From Halobaculum gomorrense (GTDB lineage Archaea > Halobacteriota > Halobacteria > Halobacteriales > Haloferacaceae), in contig NZ_FQWV01000002.1 of NCBI RefSeq assembly GCF_900129775.1, positions 1 to 64,000 on the forward strand: DNA of 64,000 bases, written 5' to 3'. The number at the start of each line of letters is the position of its first letter. Position 1 is the first letter of the stretch. Below are positions 53,993-63,234 of this stretch, in pieces. Position numbers and translations under genes: made by a program. The notes below the pieces were generated by a model. The model was not told the origin of the DNA. It did not search any database and saw only the letters and a program-made list of their open reading frames with translations.

Positions 53993-54454
53993 TCACCGGC
54001 TCCCCTCTGCGTCCCCGTCGTCGGCCGTCCCGTCGGGAGCGCCGGCGCCGCCGCTCGCGACCCGCCCGCGGCTCACGCCGGTCGCCAACTCGGTCACGTC
54101 GTTGGTCCGACCGTCCCCGGTGTCGCCGGCGTCGCCGGTGTTCTCGGTGCCGGCCGGCTCGAACAGCGCCACCTTCGCCGCCTCGCGCGCCACGGGGCGG
54201 TGTTCGACGCCCGCGGGGACGACGAGCAGCTCGCCGGGCACGAGGGTCTCGGTCGGGGCGTCGCGGAACTCAACGTCCAGCGGACCGCCCTCGACGACCC
54301 AGAACAACTCGTCCGCGTCGGGGTGGCTGTGCCAGACGAACTCGCCGTCGAGGCGGGCGAGCTTCACCGCCTGTCCGTTCAACTCGGCGGCGAGGCGTGG
54401 GGACCACGGTTCCTCGAAAGAGTCGAAGCCCTCAGTGAGGGTCACCGTCTGCAT
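53993..54454 (-). CDS. Cupin-domain protein
   Basis: 153 residues. The cupin metal motif is seen as FVWHSHPDADELFWVVEGG (HxH...E) and GELLVVPAGVEHRPVA (second His). An acidic disordered tail of about 45 residues follows. Small cupins serve as isomerases or sugar/metabolite binding proteins; the substrate is not shown. Confidence 0.85.
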   Translation of the reverse strand: MQTVTLTEGFDSFEEPWSPRLAAELNGQAVKLARLDGEFVWHSHPDADELFWVVEGGPLDVEFRDAPTETLVPGELLVVPAGVEHRPVAREAAKVALFEPAGTENTGDAGDTGDGRTNDVTELATGVSRGRVASGGAGAPDGTADDGDAEGSR

Positions 54455-54541
54455 ACCCGGTCGTCGTCGTCGGAGGGCGAAAAGGCGTCGGCGGCGCGGC
54501 GGCTTCCCGGCCGGCGACGGTCGGATCTCGGCGGCCGCGCG

Positions 54542-55150
54542 CTATCGCAGGTCCTCGACGAGCGTCTCCGGCACGACCGTGAGCACCGACTCCGGCACGG
54601 CCGCGACGATGCGCTCTCCCGCGTCCACGAGCGACCGGCGCGCGAGCGTGTACACCGCGGAGACGACGACGAGTCCGACGATCGCCGCCCGCGCCGGGCC
54701 GTCGAGGGTCGCCGCCGCCGGGAGCGCGAGCGCGAGGCCGACGAGGAAGTCTTCCGGCGCGCCGTCGTAGCGGATCCATCGGCGGGGCGGGTGCCACCGC
54801 CCGCGGAGGTGCTCGTACACCGCCCGGTCGCCCGTCGCCTCCCACGGCCGGAGCGTGAGGTCCCCGCCGAGGATGTCCGAGACCGCATGCAGCGCGGCCG
54901 CGACGAGGAACGCCGCGAGCGACAGCGTCGCCGGCGACGGCGCGACCGCGGCGACGGCGACCGCCAGCGCAGCCGCGAACGTGCCGTACCCCGGGAAGTG
55001 GAGGTCCTTCCGGTGGTCGCCGAGCAGGTCGAGGTCGGGCGCGATCCCGCCCAGCGCTCCCGCCAGCACGACGGGTCCGGCCTCCGGCGCGAGCGCGAGC
55101 GTCCCGAGCCCGACGACCACGCCGAGGAGGGCGTGGGTCGTTGCCATCAT
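54542..55150 (-). CDS. Membrane-bound metal-dependent hydrolase (YdjM type)
   Basis: 202 residues. Motifs of the family: N-terminal ATTHALLGVVVG (His), GGIAPDLDLLGDH (PDxD), LHAVSDILGGD (His/Asp). About four membrane helices. Related proteins are annotated as inner-membrane metal-dependent hydrolases of unknown substrate. Two consecutive Met codons make the start ambiguous by one residue. Confidence 0.82.
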   Translation of the reverse strand: MMATTHALLGVVVGLGTLALAPEAGPVVLAGALGGIAPDLDLLGDHRKDLHFPGYGTFAAALAVAVAAVAPSPATLSLAAFLVAAALHAVSDILGGDLTLRPWEATGDRAVYEHLRGRWHPPRRWIRYDGAPEDFLVGLALALPAAATLDGPARAAIVGLVVVSAVYTLARRSLVDAGERIVAAVPESVLTVVPETLVEDLR

Positions 55151-55303
55151 GGCCGAAATCAGGCGGCCGAGGCTGAAAAGCTGGACGTGTTCCGTGCTAG
55201 CGCGCCGATGCTACCGACGTGCGCGGCTGCGTCCGGGTCGTCCCCGAGCTGAGGCTGCGGCGTCGGCGATAGCGCTTTGTGCCATGACGTGTCATACCAC
55301 AGC

Positions 55304-55960
55304 ATGAACATCGTCATTGTGGGATACGGTCGGGTCGGCGCCCGGACCACGCGAGTGCTCGACGAGGAGGGCCACGACGTGACCGTCGTCGACAACGACC
55401 ACACGAAAGTCGAGCGCGCGCGGGACCGCGGGCTGCGGGTCGTCGAGGGTGACGGCTCGAATCCGGCGGTGTTGGCCGAGGCGGACGCGGCGGCGGCCGA
55501 CGCGGTCGGCGCGATCACGGGCGACCCGAAGCTGAACTTCGAGATCTGCATGGAGGCGAGGGAGCTGGTCGACTGTCGGACCGTGATGCGCGTCTCCGAG
55601 GACTTCCACGAGGAGATCTACGACGAGTTCGAGGGCGCGGTCGACGAGATCATCTACCCGGAGCGTCTCGGCGCCGCGGGCGCGAAGACCGCCATGCTCG
55701 GGGGGAACTTCAACGCCATCGGCGACCTCACCGAGCAACTCCAACTCGTGACGATCGCGGTCGAAGACGACTCTCCCGTGATCGGCGGGCACGTCAACGA
55801 CCTCTCCGTCGATGGCGGTCGTGTGTACGCCCACGGTCGAGCCAGAGAGCCGCTCACGATCCCGCTTCCCGGGATCACTGTCGAGGCGGGCGACCGGCTC
55901 GCCGTGCTCGCCGAGACCGAGCGGGTCTCCGACGTGCGCGCGGCGCTGCTCGGCGAGTGA
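55304..55960 (+). CDS. TrkA-type potassium channel/transporter regulatory protein
   Basis: 218 residues from the ATG at 55304. The N-terminal RCK/TrkA-N Rossmann domain has IVIVGYGRVGARTTRVLDEE and the NAD-binding acidic VVDNDHTK; a TrkA-C domain (VEDDSPVIGGHVNDL...TVEAGDRLAVLAET) follows. It binds nucleotides and gates K+ uptake, but no transporter subunit is adjacent. Confidence 0.9.
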   Translation: MNIVIVGYGRVGARTTRVLDEEGHDVTVVDNDHTKVERARDRGLRVVEGDGSNPAVLAEADAAAADAVGAITGDPKLNFEICMEARELVDCRTVMRVSEDFHEEIYDEFEGAVDEIIYPERLGAAGAKTAMLGGNFNAIGDLTEQLQLVTIAVEDDSPVIGGHVNDLSVDGGRVYAHGRAREPLTIPLPGITVEAGDRLAVLAETERVSDVRAALLGE

Positions 55961-56277
55961 GGGTGGGGAAAAAGACAGGGCGAGGCCCTGGCAGGCGGAT
56001 CCGGGTCCGCGGGCCTGCGACGCGGATTTCGGGTGAGCGTGTGCGGCGCTCGACGCCGACGCGTCCTCGCGAGCCGACTCGCGGTCGACGGTCGAGAAAC
56101 GACGGACGGTCTCGCGCCCGTTCGCCGGGTTCGGGTCTCGGTTCATAAAGCCGCGTCAGACGGGACCCGTCCGTCAGACGCCCGGACGACCCGATTTCGG
56201 TGGCCGCGCACTTCGCCGTTCCCTCCTCTCGGCGATCGACGGGAACGCTCTTGACCCCGGCTGTCGACGCACCCCCC
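55961..56277. other. Intergenic region before the aldolase gene
   Basis: 317 bases. A T-poor, GC-rich sequence with several short inverted repeats (ggcgaggccctggc; gcggatccgggtccgcgg at about 55996-56013), a tcataaagcc box near 56145 and a cgctcttgac box about 25 bases before the ATG at 56278. No gene or recognisable riboswitch seen. Confidence 0.35.
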
Positions 56278-57159
56278 ATGCACGGAACCGGACCGCCGCT
56301 CGTCACGCCGTTCGACGCCGACGCCGACCTCGATGAGGACGCCCTGCGCGACCTCGTCGGCTGGGTCGAAGCCCGCGGCGTCGACTTCCTCGTCCCCTGC
56401 GGGTCGAACAGCGAGGCCGAACTCATGACCGCCGAAGAGCGGGCCCGCGCGATCGAGATCGTCGCCGCGGAGGCGTCGGTGCCGGTGCTCGCGGGCACGG
56501 GTAGTCCCGGGAAGCGGGAGACGCTCGTGGCGACGGAGGCCGCGGCCGACGCCGGCGCCGACGCCGCGTTCGTGGTGACGCCGTTCTACTACGGTCACGA
56601 CCAGTCGACCCTGGCCGCGTACTACCGTGAGGTCGCCGACGCGGCGGCGATCCCGGTGTATCTCTACTCGGTGCCGGTGTTCACCGACGTGACGCTGGAA
56701 CCGGAGACGGTCGGCCGACTCGCCGAGCATCCGAACGTCGCGGGCATGAAGGACTCGTCGGGCGACATCGCGGCGTTCCAGCGGATCCGCGAGCGCACCG
56801 CCGACGCCGACTTCGACCTCATGGTCGGCGCCGGCGGCGTCCTCGGGCAGGCGCTCGCGGCCGGCGGGACCGGCGGCGTGCTCGCGCTCGCCAACGTCGC
56901 GCCGGAGGCGACGACCGCGGTCTACGAGGCGAGCGAGGCGGGCGACGACGAGCACGCCCGCGAGCTCACCGCCGCCTGCGTCGAGTTGAACCACGCGGTT
57001 ACCGCCGACTACGGCATCCCCGGGCTGAAGTACGCGATGCGCCAGCGCGGCGCGCCTGCGGGCCACGCCCGCTCGCCGCACCGCCCGGTCGACGAGGACG
57101 CACGGGCGGCGCTCGACGACCTGCTCGACGAACTCGCGGACCTGCGCATCGACCGCTGA
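56278..57159 (+). CDS. Dihydrodipicolinate synthase / KDG aldolase family protein
   Basis: 293 residues from the ATG at 56278. A class I aldolase TIM barrel with PLVTPFDADADLDED, VPCGSNSEAELMTAEERARA, the catalytic Tyr in IPVYLYSVPVFTDV and the Schiff-base Lys in NVAGMKDSSGDIAAF. DapA (lysine/DAP) and 2-keto-3-deoxygluconate aldolase (haloarchaeal sugar degradation) share this fold; the neighbours do not decide between them. Confidence 0.87.
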   Translation: MHGTGPPLVTPFDADADLDEDALRDLVGWVEARGVDFLVPCGSNSEAELMTAEERARAIEIVAAEASVPVLAGTGSPGKRETLVATEAAADAGADAAFVVTPFYYGHDQSTLAAYYREVADAAAIPVYLYSVPVFTDVTLEPETVGRLAEHPNVAGMKDSSGDIAAFQRIRERTADADFDLMVGAGGVLGQALAAGGTGGVLALANVAPEATTAVYEASEAGDDEHARELTAACVELNHAVTADYGIPGLKYAMRQRGAPAGHARSPHRPVDEDARAALDDLLDELADLRIDR

Positions 57160-57203
57160 GGCTCGGTCCGCCCCCGCTGCTCCCCCGTTCCGTCGTTCCG
57201 TCG

Positions 57204-57971
57204 CTACCGCTCCCGAGCGGCCGCTCCGTCGCCGGCGCCCGTGCGGGTCGCCCGCGTCGCCGTCGCCTTGAATGACGCGACCACCTCGCTCCCCTCGCGC
57301 AGTCCGAGGCGGTCGGCGCTGTCGACCGTCACCAGCGCCGCCAGCGGGTCGCCCGCGCCCACGTCGACCCGGACATCGACGACGGCGTCCCCGCGGTCGA
57401 CCGCCGAGGCAACGCCCGAGAAGCGGTTGCGCGCGCTCGTCGCGTCCGGGGAGGGGGTCTCGCTCGGGTCGTGCAGCGTCACGGCGTCGGCGCGGACGCT
57501 CACCTGCACCGCGTCGCCGGAGCCCGGCTCCGAGTCGCCCACCGCGAGCGCCCGCAGCGTCCCGGCGCCGGTGTCGACGACCGCGAGTTCTCCCTCGCGC
57601 CCAGTCACGGTCCCGTCGAACACCGACTCGGCGGCGCCGGCAGTCCCCGCCAGCGCGGCTGTCAGCCGCGCGAACCGCGCCAACAGCGCCTCGGCGTTCC
57701 CGGTGAGTCGGCTCCCCCCGCCGTCGGCGCCGCCGCGGCGCCGCTCGACCAGGTCGCCGAAGGCGGCCTCCAGCGCCTCCAGCCGCGAGAGTGCCCGCGC
57801 CCGCGAGCGACCAAGGTCGCTCGCGGCGCCGCTGACCGACCCCGCGGCAGCGATGGCGCGCAGGAGGGCGGCGTCGCGGCCGTCGAACGTCGCCTCCCCG
57901 GCGGTGAGGCTCGCCTCGAACCCGGCGGTGCCCTCGCCGTCGCCCGATCCCGCGTTCCCGTGCGATCCCAT
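57204..57971 (-). CDS. ModE-like regulator with TOBE domains
   Basis: 255 residues. An N-terminal winged helix of the ModE type (LLRAIAAAGSVSGAASDLGR, then SRARALSRLEALEAAFGDLV) is followed by two molybdate-binding TOBE domains (about residues 115-170 and 180-245: VRADAVTLHDP; NRFSGVASAVDRGDAVVDVR). It is divergent from the WtpABC operon (185 bases), so it most likely represses or tunes molybdate/tungstate uptake in response to oxyanion level. Confidence 0.85.
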   Translation of the reverse strand: MGSHGNAGSGDGEGTAGFEASLTAGEATFDGRDAALLRAIAAAGSVSGAASDLGRSRARALSRLEALEAAFGDLVERRRGGADGGGSRLTGNAEALLARFARLTAALAGTAGAAESVFDGTVTGREGELAVVDTGAGTLRALAVGDSEPGSGDAVQVSVRADAVTLHDPSETPSPDATSARNRFSGVASAVDRGDAVVDVRVDVGAGDPLAALVTVDSADRLGLREGSEVVASFKATATRATRTGAGDGAAARER

Positions 57972-58124
57972 CGGTCTCGGGTTCGACGACCCGCCGGAAA
58001 ACCGTTGCGCGCCGCGATCAGTTGCGCGCCGCTATCCGCCGCCTGCCCGGTCCATCGTCGTCGGCGGAACGAGAACCGGTTCCGCGAAACCGCGCTCACG
58101 CGCCGGGCGTAACCGATTCCCACA

Positions 58125-58133
58125 ACTATATAC
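58125..58133 (+). promoter_or_regulatory. TATA box of the tungstate/molybdate transporter operon
   Basis: actatatac, 24-32 bases upstream of the wtpA ATG. A leaderless start is expected; the ModE-like regulator presumably binds nearby in the divergent 185-base region. Confidence 0.75.
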
Positions 58134-58156
58134 GTCAGTGGCCGATCGTTGTTCCC

Positions 58157-59269
58157 ATGTCGAAACAACGGAACGGCGACGGGACCGGTGCGACCGACAG
58201 GCGATCGTTCCTGGCGACCGCGGGCGCGACGGCGGCGGCGGTCGGTCTCGCGGGCTGCACCGGCGGCGGTGGCGGATCCGGAGACTCGACGGCCACGTCG
58301 GCGTCCGGGGGGATGAACACCGGTGGCGGCGACGCCACCACGTCCGGCTCGGGGATGGACCTGGAGGACTCGATGACGATCTTCCACGCGGGCTCGCTCG
58401 CGCCGCCGTTCTCGGCGGCCGAGCCCCAGTTCGAGGAGGAGTACGGCGTCGACGTGACCCGCGAAGCGCAGGGGTCGGTCGCCTCGACCCAGAAGATCAC
58501 CCAGCAGGGTCGCGTCGCGTCGGTGCTGGGCGTCTCGGACTTCCGCCTCATCCGCAACCGGGTGCTGCCGGAGTACGGGAACTGGTACGCGATCTTCACG
58601 ACGAACGCAATGTCGATCCAGTACCGCGAGGACTCCCCCGGCGCCGACGAGATCTCGAAGGATAACTGGTGGGACGTGCTCTCGCGCGACGGGGTCACCA
58701 TCGGCCACTCGGACCCCGCGATCGACCCCGGCGGCTACCGCGCGGTGATGTCGCTCCAACTGGGCGCCGAGGAGTTCCAGGGCGAGCGGCTGTACGACGA
58801 CGCCACCCGGGAGGCGCTCATGAGCAACACCGTCGTTCCGACGGGCACCGAGACGAACCTGGAGGGACAGCTCGAATCCGGCGAACTGGACTACGCGATC
58901 TACTACCAGTCGATCTCCAGCACCTCCGGGCTCCCGTTCATCGACCTCCAGCCGGCGGTCGACCTCTCGCGGGCGACCAGCGAGTACGCCCAACACTACG
59001 CGAAGGCGACCGTCGAGACGGACTCGGGGACGTTCACGGGCGCGCCGATCGCCTACGGGATCACCGTCCCGAGCGTCGCGCCGTCGCCCAACGCGGGCGC
59101 CAAGTGGGTCGAGTACTTCGGCACCGAGCCGGGTCGACAGATCCTCCGGGATCAGGGGCTTCAGCCGGTGGATCCCATCGTCGTCCCCGCCAGCGGCGAG
59201 GACGCCGTGCCGGAGAACGTCATGCAGGTCGCGAGCGCGCAGGAGACGCTCGGCCCGCTGGAGCTGTAG
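58157..59269 (+). CDS. wtpA: Tungstate/molybdate ABC transporter substrate-binding lipoprotein
   Basis: 370 residues. Tat signal TDRRSFLATAGATAAAVGLA with lipobox LAGC, then a Gly/Ser linker and a periplasmic-type binding protein: IFHAGSLAPPFSAAEPQFEE, SDFRLIRNRVLPEYGNWYAI, TIGHSDPAIDPGGYRAVMSL and GELDYAIYYQSIS. This matches the WtpA/ModA-like family of archaeal oxyanion receptors. First gene of a three-gene transporter operon. Tungstate versus molybdate preference cannot be read from sequence alone. Confidence 0.88.
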   Translation: MSKQRNGDGTGATDRRSFLATAGATAAAVGLAGCTGGGGGSGDSTATSASGGMNTGGGDATTSGSGMDLEDSMTIFHAGSLAPPFSAAEPQFEEEYGVDVTREAQGSVASTQKITQQGRVASVLGVSDFRLIRNRVLPEYGNWYAIFTTNAMSIQYREDSPGADEISKDNWWDVLSRDGVTIGHSDPAIDPGGYRAVMSLQLGAEEFQGERLYDDATREALMSNTVVPTGTETNLEGQLESGELDYAIYYQSISSTSGLPFIDLQPAVDLSRATSEYAQHYAKATVETDSGTFTGAPIAYGITVPSVAPSPNAGAKWVEYFGTEPGRQILRDQGLQPVDPIVVPASGEDAVPENVMQVASAQETLGPLEL

Positions 59270-59318
59270 GCGCAGCGAAGGACATCGTATTTCATGACTC
59301 ACACCCACAGGGGATTCC

Positions 59319-60299
59319 ATGGCGACCGGAACTGAGACCGACGTTCGAACGGGGCGACTCGGCCGCGCGCCGATAGTCGTCGCGTTCGCAGCGGTGCAGC
59401 TGGCAGCGTTCGCGGCCGCCTACGCGTCCGGAAGCCCGACGCTGTACGCGTACTTTGTCGTCGGCAGCGTCGCCGTCGCCGCCTACGCGCTCGACGGCAG
59501 CGCGTTCGTCGTCGGCGCCGCGACGCTCGGGAGCGTCCTGCTGGTCGCGCTCGGGCTCCCGCTCGCGCTGTTCGTCGCCCGACAGCAGCCGGGCCTGATC
59601 GTCCAGAAGGCGTTGAACCCGGACGTGCACCGCGTGCTGTACCTGGGAGTGTACGGCCCGCTGTTGGCGGCGCTCGCGAGCCTGCTGTTCGGGGTCCCGC
59701 TCGCGCGGTTGCTCGCGGACGGCTTCCCCGGCCAGCAGGTGATCGAGAGCCTCGTCGACCTCCCGCTGGTCGTCCCGCACTCGGTCGCGGGGATCATCAT
59801 CCTGTTCGGGTTCGGGCAGGGCGGCGCGTTCCCGTCGGTGTCGGTGCTGGGCACGATGACGGGGATGGTGCTGGCGATGTCGTTCGTCTCCGCGCCGTAC
59901 GCGGTCAACGCCGCCCGCGAGGCGTTCGAGTCGATCGACGACCGCCTGGAGTACGCCTCGCGGATCCACGGCGCCTCGCGGTTCCAGACGTTCCGCCGCG
60001 TCACCGCCCCCCTCGCCGTGCGGGGGATCGTCACCGGCGGCGTGCTCGCGTGGGCGCGGGCCGTCTCCGAGTTCGGCGCCGTCGCCGTCGTCGCCTACAC
60101 CGTCGAGTTCTTCTACCTGCCGGCGGGCGAGTCGGTCCGCGCCCAGCACGCGCCCGTGTTCGTCTACAACACCTACCTCACGGGCGGGCTGGAGGAGAGC
60201 GGCGCGGTCGCCTTTCTCCTGCTGGCGGTGTCTGCGGTCATCTTCCTCATCGTGCGGTACCTGACCAGCGACACCGCGACCACCGGAGGTGTCGTCTGA
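59319..60299 (+). CDS. wtpB: Tungstate/molybdate ABC transporter permease
   Basis: 326 residues, longer than typical because of two extra N-terminal helices. Six or more membrane helices with the permease EAA loop (EYASRIHGASRFQTFRRVTA) that contacts the ATPase. LVDLPLVVPHSVAGIIILFG is characteristic of ModB/WtpB. It overlaps the ATPase gene by 1 base. Confidence 0.9.
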   Translation: MATGTETDVRTGRLGRAPIVVAFAAVQLAAFAAAYASGSPTLYAYFVVGSVAVAAYALDGSAFVVGAATLGSVLLVALGLPLALFVARQQPGLIVQKALNPDVHRVLYLGVYGPLLAALASLLFGVPLARLLADGFPGQQVIESLVDLPLVVPHSVAGIIILFGFGQGGAFPSVSVLGTMTGMVLAMSFVSAPYAVNAAREAFESIDDRLEYASRIHGASRFQTFRRVTAPLAVRGIVTGGVLAWARAVSEFGAVAVVAYTVEFFYLPAGESVRAQHAPVFVYNTYLTGGLEESGAVAFLLLAVSAVIFLIVRYLTSDTATTGGVV

Positions 60300-61327
60300 T
60301 GGGGCTCTCGGCCGACGTGACCGCCACGTTCACCGCCGACGGCGCCGACGCGTTCGTCGTCGACGCCACCGTCGAGGTCGAGCGCGGCGAGAGCCTCGTC
60401 GTGCTCGGCCCCAGCGGAAGCGGGAAGACCCTCCTGCTGGAGACGGTCGCCGGCTTTCACGACCACGAGGGAGTCGTCTCGCTCGACGGTGAGGCGCTCA
60501 ACGGCCTGGACCCGGAGGACCGCGGCTTCGGCTTCGTCTTCCAGGACTACGCGCTGTTCCCGCACCTCACCGTCACGGAGAACGCCGCCTACGGCACCCG
60601 CTACCGCGACGACCACCGTGACCCCGACGACCTGCTCGCGGAGCTGGGCGTCGCAGACCTGTGCGACCGCTACCCGCCGACGCTGTCGGGCGGGGAGAAG
60701 CAGCGCGTCGCGCTGGCGCGGGCGCTCGCGGTTCGCCCGAAGGTCATGCTGCTGGACGAACCGCTCGCCGCCCTCGACGTGCCGACCCGGCAGGCGCTGC
60801 GCGACGACCTCGCGGCGGTCCTCGACGACGTGACGGCGGTGTACGTCACGCACAACCGGACGACCGCGCGCGCCGTCGCCGACCGGATCGCCGTGATGCG
60901 GGACGGGCAGATCGTGCAGACCGGCACGCCCGAGGCCGTGTTCGAGCGCCCTGCCTCTCCCATGGTCGCGGCGTTCACCGGCTCCAACGTGATCGCCGCC
61001 GACGCCCTCCGGGGTGTCGTCGACGTGCCGGCTGACGCGATGACGGCGGCCGTCCGCCCCGAGCACGTCGCGCTCGTCGACGGCACCGGGGATGGCGGCG
61101 ACCTCACTGGCGAGGTCGCGCGCTCGGTCCGCGAGGACGCCGCTCACCGGATCACCGTCGACCTCGACGCCGACGATCCCCGAGCGGAGCTGTCGACGGG
61201 CGCCGTCGCCGACGGCGGCGACGCCCGCCTCTCGCTGTTCGTCGCCGACGATCCCCCGGCGCCGGGCGAGCGCGTCGGCGTGTCGGTGCCGCCCGAGCGC
61301 GTGACGCTGTTCGCCGCCGCCGAGTAA
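60299..61327 (+). CDS. wtpC: Tungstate/molybdate ABC transporter ATP-binding protein
   Basis: 342 residues. Walker A VLGPSGSGKTLLLE, Q-loop FVFQDYALFPHLT, signature LSGGEKQRVALARAL, Walker B VMLLDEPLAALDVP and switch His (YVTHNRTTARAVAD). A C-terminal TOBE-like regulatory domain (about residues 240-340: VRPEHVALVDGTG) is present as in ModC. The ATG overlaps the permease stop (TGATG). Confidence 0.93.
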   Translation: MGLSADVTATFTADGADAFVVDATVEVERGESLVVLGPSGSGKTLLLETVAGFHDHEGVVSLDGEALNGLDPEDRGFGFVFQDYALFPHLTVTENAAYGTRYRDDHRDPDDLLAELGVADLCDRYPPTLSGGEKQRVALARALAVRPKVMLLDEPLAALDVPTRQALRDDLAAVLDDVTAVYVTHNRTTARAVADRIAVMRDGQIVQTGTPEAVFERPASPMVAAFTGSNVIAADALRGVVDVPADAMTAAVRPEHVALVDGTGDGGDLTGEVARSVREDAAHRITVDLDADDPRAELSTGAVADGGDARLSLFVADDPPAPGERVGVSVPPERVTLFAAAE

Positions 61328-61396
61328 CTAAAAATGGTTTCTCACCGGCGGTCGGTGGATCGGGATCGGTTTCTGGACACGCTCAAGTGTGACCGG

Positions 61397-62530
61397 ATGA
61401 ATCCGGATGTAGTGGCGTTTTCAGAACAGTTCGCGTCGACACGCTCGGTCCGGATCGCCGCCGGCGAGGTCACCGGCGCGATCGGGGATTCGGTTACGGT
61501 ACTCCCGATCGTCGTCGGCCTCGCGGCGCTCACGCCGGTGTCGCTGGCGCACGCGCTGCTGTTCTTCGGCGTCTTTCAGGTCGTGTGGGGCCTCGTCTAC
61601 GGTCTCCCCCTCTCCGTGGAGCCGATGAAGGCGTTGGCGGGACTGGCGCTGGCGGGCACGCTCACCGCCGGCGAGTACGCGGCCGCGGGTCTCCTCGCGG
61701 GCGTCGTGCTCGTCGTCGCCGCGGCGACGGGCGCGCTCTCTCGCGTGCAGCGGTACGTCGGGGAGCCGGTGATCCGCGGCATCCAACTGGCGGTCGCGCT
61801 GCTGTTGCTCGAGGCGGGCATCGACCTGGGCGCCGCTGACCCGACGCTCGCGCTGGCGGCCGCCGGCGTCGCGGGCGTCGCCGCGTTGGCGGGGTTCCGA
61901 CGGGGCGCGGCGCTCGCGGTGCTGGGCGTCGGCCTCGCGCTGGCGCTCGCCGACGCTGGCGTCCCCGCCTTCGACCTCCCGGCGCTCGCGCCCTTCCCGG
62001 CCGGCGCCCCCGCGCTCACGGCGAACGCGCTGTCGGCGACGACCGGACAGCTCGCGATGACCGTCGGCAACGCCGCGGTCGCGACGAGCCTCCTCCTGTC
62101 GGACCTGTTCGACGCCGACGTGTCGCCCGACCGGCTTTCGGGCAGCATGGGCGCGATGTGCCTGTCGGCGATCCCCCTCGGCGGCGTGCCGATGTGTCAC
62201 GGCTCCGGGGGCCTCGCCGGCAAGCACGCCTTCGGCGCGCGCACCGGCGGCGCGAACCTCGTGCTCGGCGGCCTGTATCTCGCGGCCGTCCCGTTCGCCG
62301 GCGTCGTCGCCGCCTTCCCGATGGCGGTGCTCGGCGTGCTGCTCGTCGTCGTCGCGGTCCACCTCGCTCGCCGCGCGGTCGACGTGGGCGGCCGCCGGGC
62401 GCTCGCGCTCGTCGGCGTCGTCGGCGTCGTCGGCCTCCTGTGGAACGTCGGCGCGGCGTTCCTCGTCGGCGTCGCCGTCGACGGCGTCCGCAAGCGGCTG
62501 GCGGCAGACGCGGCCGACGCGACGAACTGA
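61397..62530 (+). CDS. MOT1-like molybdate/sulfate permease
   Basis: 377 residues from the ATG at 61397 (an in-frame ATG at 61334 would add 21 basic residues). About 10 membrane helices. The MOT1/SulP-related signatures are VTGAIGDSVTVLPIVVGLAA, the YGLPLSVEPMKALAGLALAG loop and MAGxx-like PMCHGSGGLAGKHAFGARTG. Molybdate transporters of this family take up the same oxyanions as the ABC system directly upstream; a sulfate role is the alternative. Confidence 0.82.
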   Translation: MNPDVVAFSEQFASTRSVRIAAGEVTGAIGDSVTVLPIVVGLAALTPVSLAHALLFFGVFQVVWGLVYGLPLSVEPMKALAGLALAGTLTAGEYAAAGLLAGVVLVVAAATGALSRVQRYVGEPVIRGIQLAVALLLLEAGIDLGAADPTLALAAAGVAGVAALAGFRRGAALAVLGVGLALALADAGVPAFDLPALAPFPAGAPALTANALSATTGQLAMTVGNAAVATSLLLSDLFDADVSPDRLSGSMGAMCLSAIPLGGVPMCHGSGGLAGKHAFGARTGGANLVLGGLYLAAVPFAGVVAAFPMAVLGVLLVVVAVHLARRAVDVGGRRALALVGVVGVVGLLWNVGAAFLVGVAVDGVRKRLAADAADATN

Positions 62531-62565
62531 CCGGCTTTTTGCGCGCCGGCCCCCTTCCCGACGAC

Positions 62566-63177
62566 ATGGAGACGTGGGCGACGCTGTTCGACCGGGCGGA
62601 GGCGTTCGGCGTCGACGCCGACGGGATCGAGACGGCGCTGTCGGAGCGACGGGCGACGGACCGCGGCGACGCCGGTGACACGGGGGACCGGGACCCGCCG
62701 AGCGACCGCGCGGACCCCTCGCCGGCCCGCGTCGTCGCCGACGCGGACGTGCTCGCGGCGGACCTGCTCGTCGGCGGCGACGCCCGCGACGCCCTGGACG
62801 GCCTTCGCTCGCACTCGTGGACGACACTCGTCGCCAGCGACGACCTCGTCGCCGACGCGGAGGCGGTGATCGCCGCCCTCGCGGACGCCGCCCTCGCGGC
62901 CGACTGGCGCGAGCGCGTGGGGGCGTGGCGCGAACCGGTCGTCCAGCCGGCTGGCGATCACCCGGCGCTGGCGTCGGCCTACCGCGGCGGCGCGATGCAC
63001 GTGCTGTCGTTCGACGAGCGACTGACAGCGGCGGGTGTCGGAGCGGGCCTCACCGACCGCCTCCCCGTGAGCGTGCGCGAGCCGCGGGCGTTCGCGGCGC
63101 TGTTCGACGCCGAGCGGCTGTACCCGGAGGTCGCCGAGGGGGCGTATCCGGGACCGGATCGCGATCCGCGGGCGTGA
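62566..63177 (+). CDS. PIN-like haloarchaeal protein (DUF7384-like)
   Basis: 203 residues from the ATG at 62566; a ggctttttgcg box lies about 25 bases upstream. A variable acidic linker divides an N-terminal helix pair from a PIN-like fold with RVVADADVLAADLLVGGDAR, WTTLVASDDLVADAEAV and MHVLSFDERLTAAG. Acid residues typical for PIN sites are partly kept (D of ADADV, FDERL). Not linked to an antitoxin gene. Nuclease activity uncertain. Confidence 0.6.
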   Translation: METWATLFDRAEAFGVDADGIETALSERRATDRGDAGDTGDRDPPSDRADPSPARVVADADVLAADLLVGGDARDALDGLRSHSWTTLVASDDLVADAEAVIAALADAALAADWRERVGAWREPVVQPAGDHPALASAYRGGAMHVLSFDERLTAAGVGAGLTDRLPVSVREPRAFAALFDAERLYPEVAEGAYPGPDRDPRA

Positions 63178-63200
63178 CACCCGTCCGCTAATTCGGAGCC

Positions 63201-63210
63201 AAATTACTTT
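63201..63210 (+). promoter_or_regulatory. TATA-like box of the toxin-antitoxin operon
   Basis: aaattacttt, 25-34 bases before the ATG at 63235. The spacing fits a leaderless haloarchaeal promoter. Confidence 0.6.
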
Positions 63211-63234
63211 ACCTCCGCCGACCTCAGATCAGGT

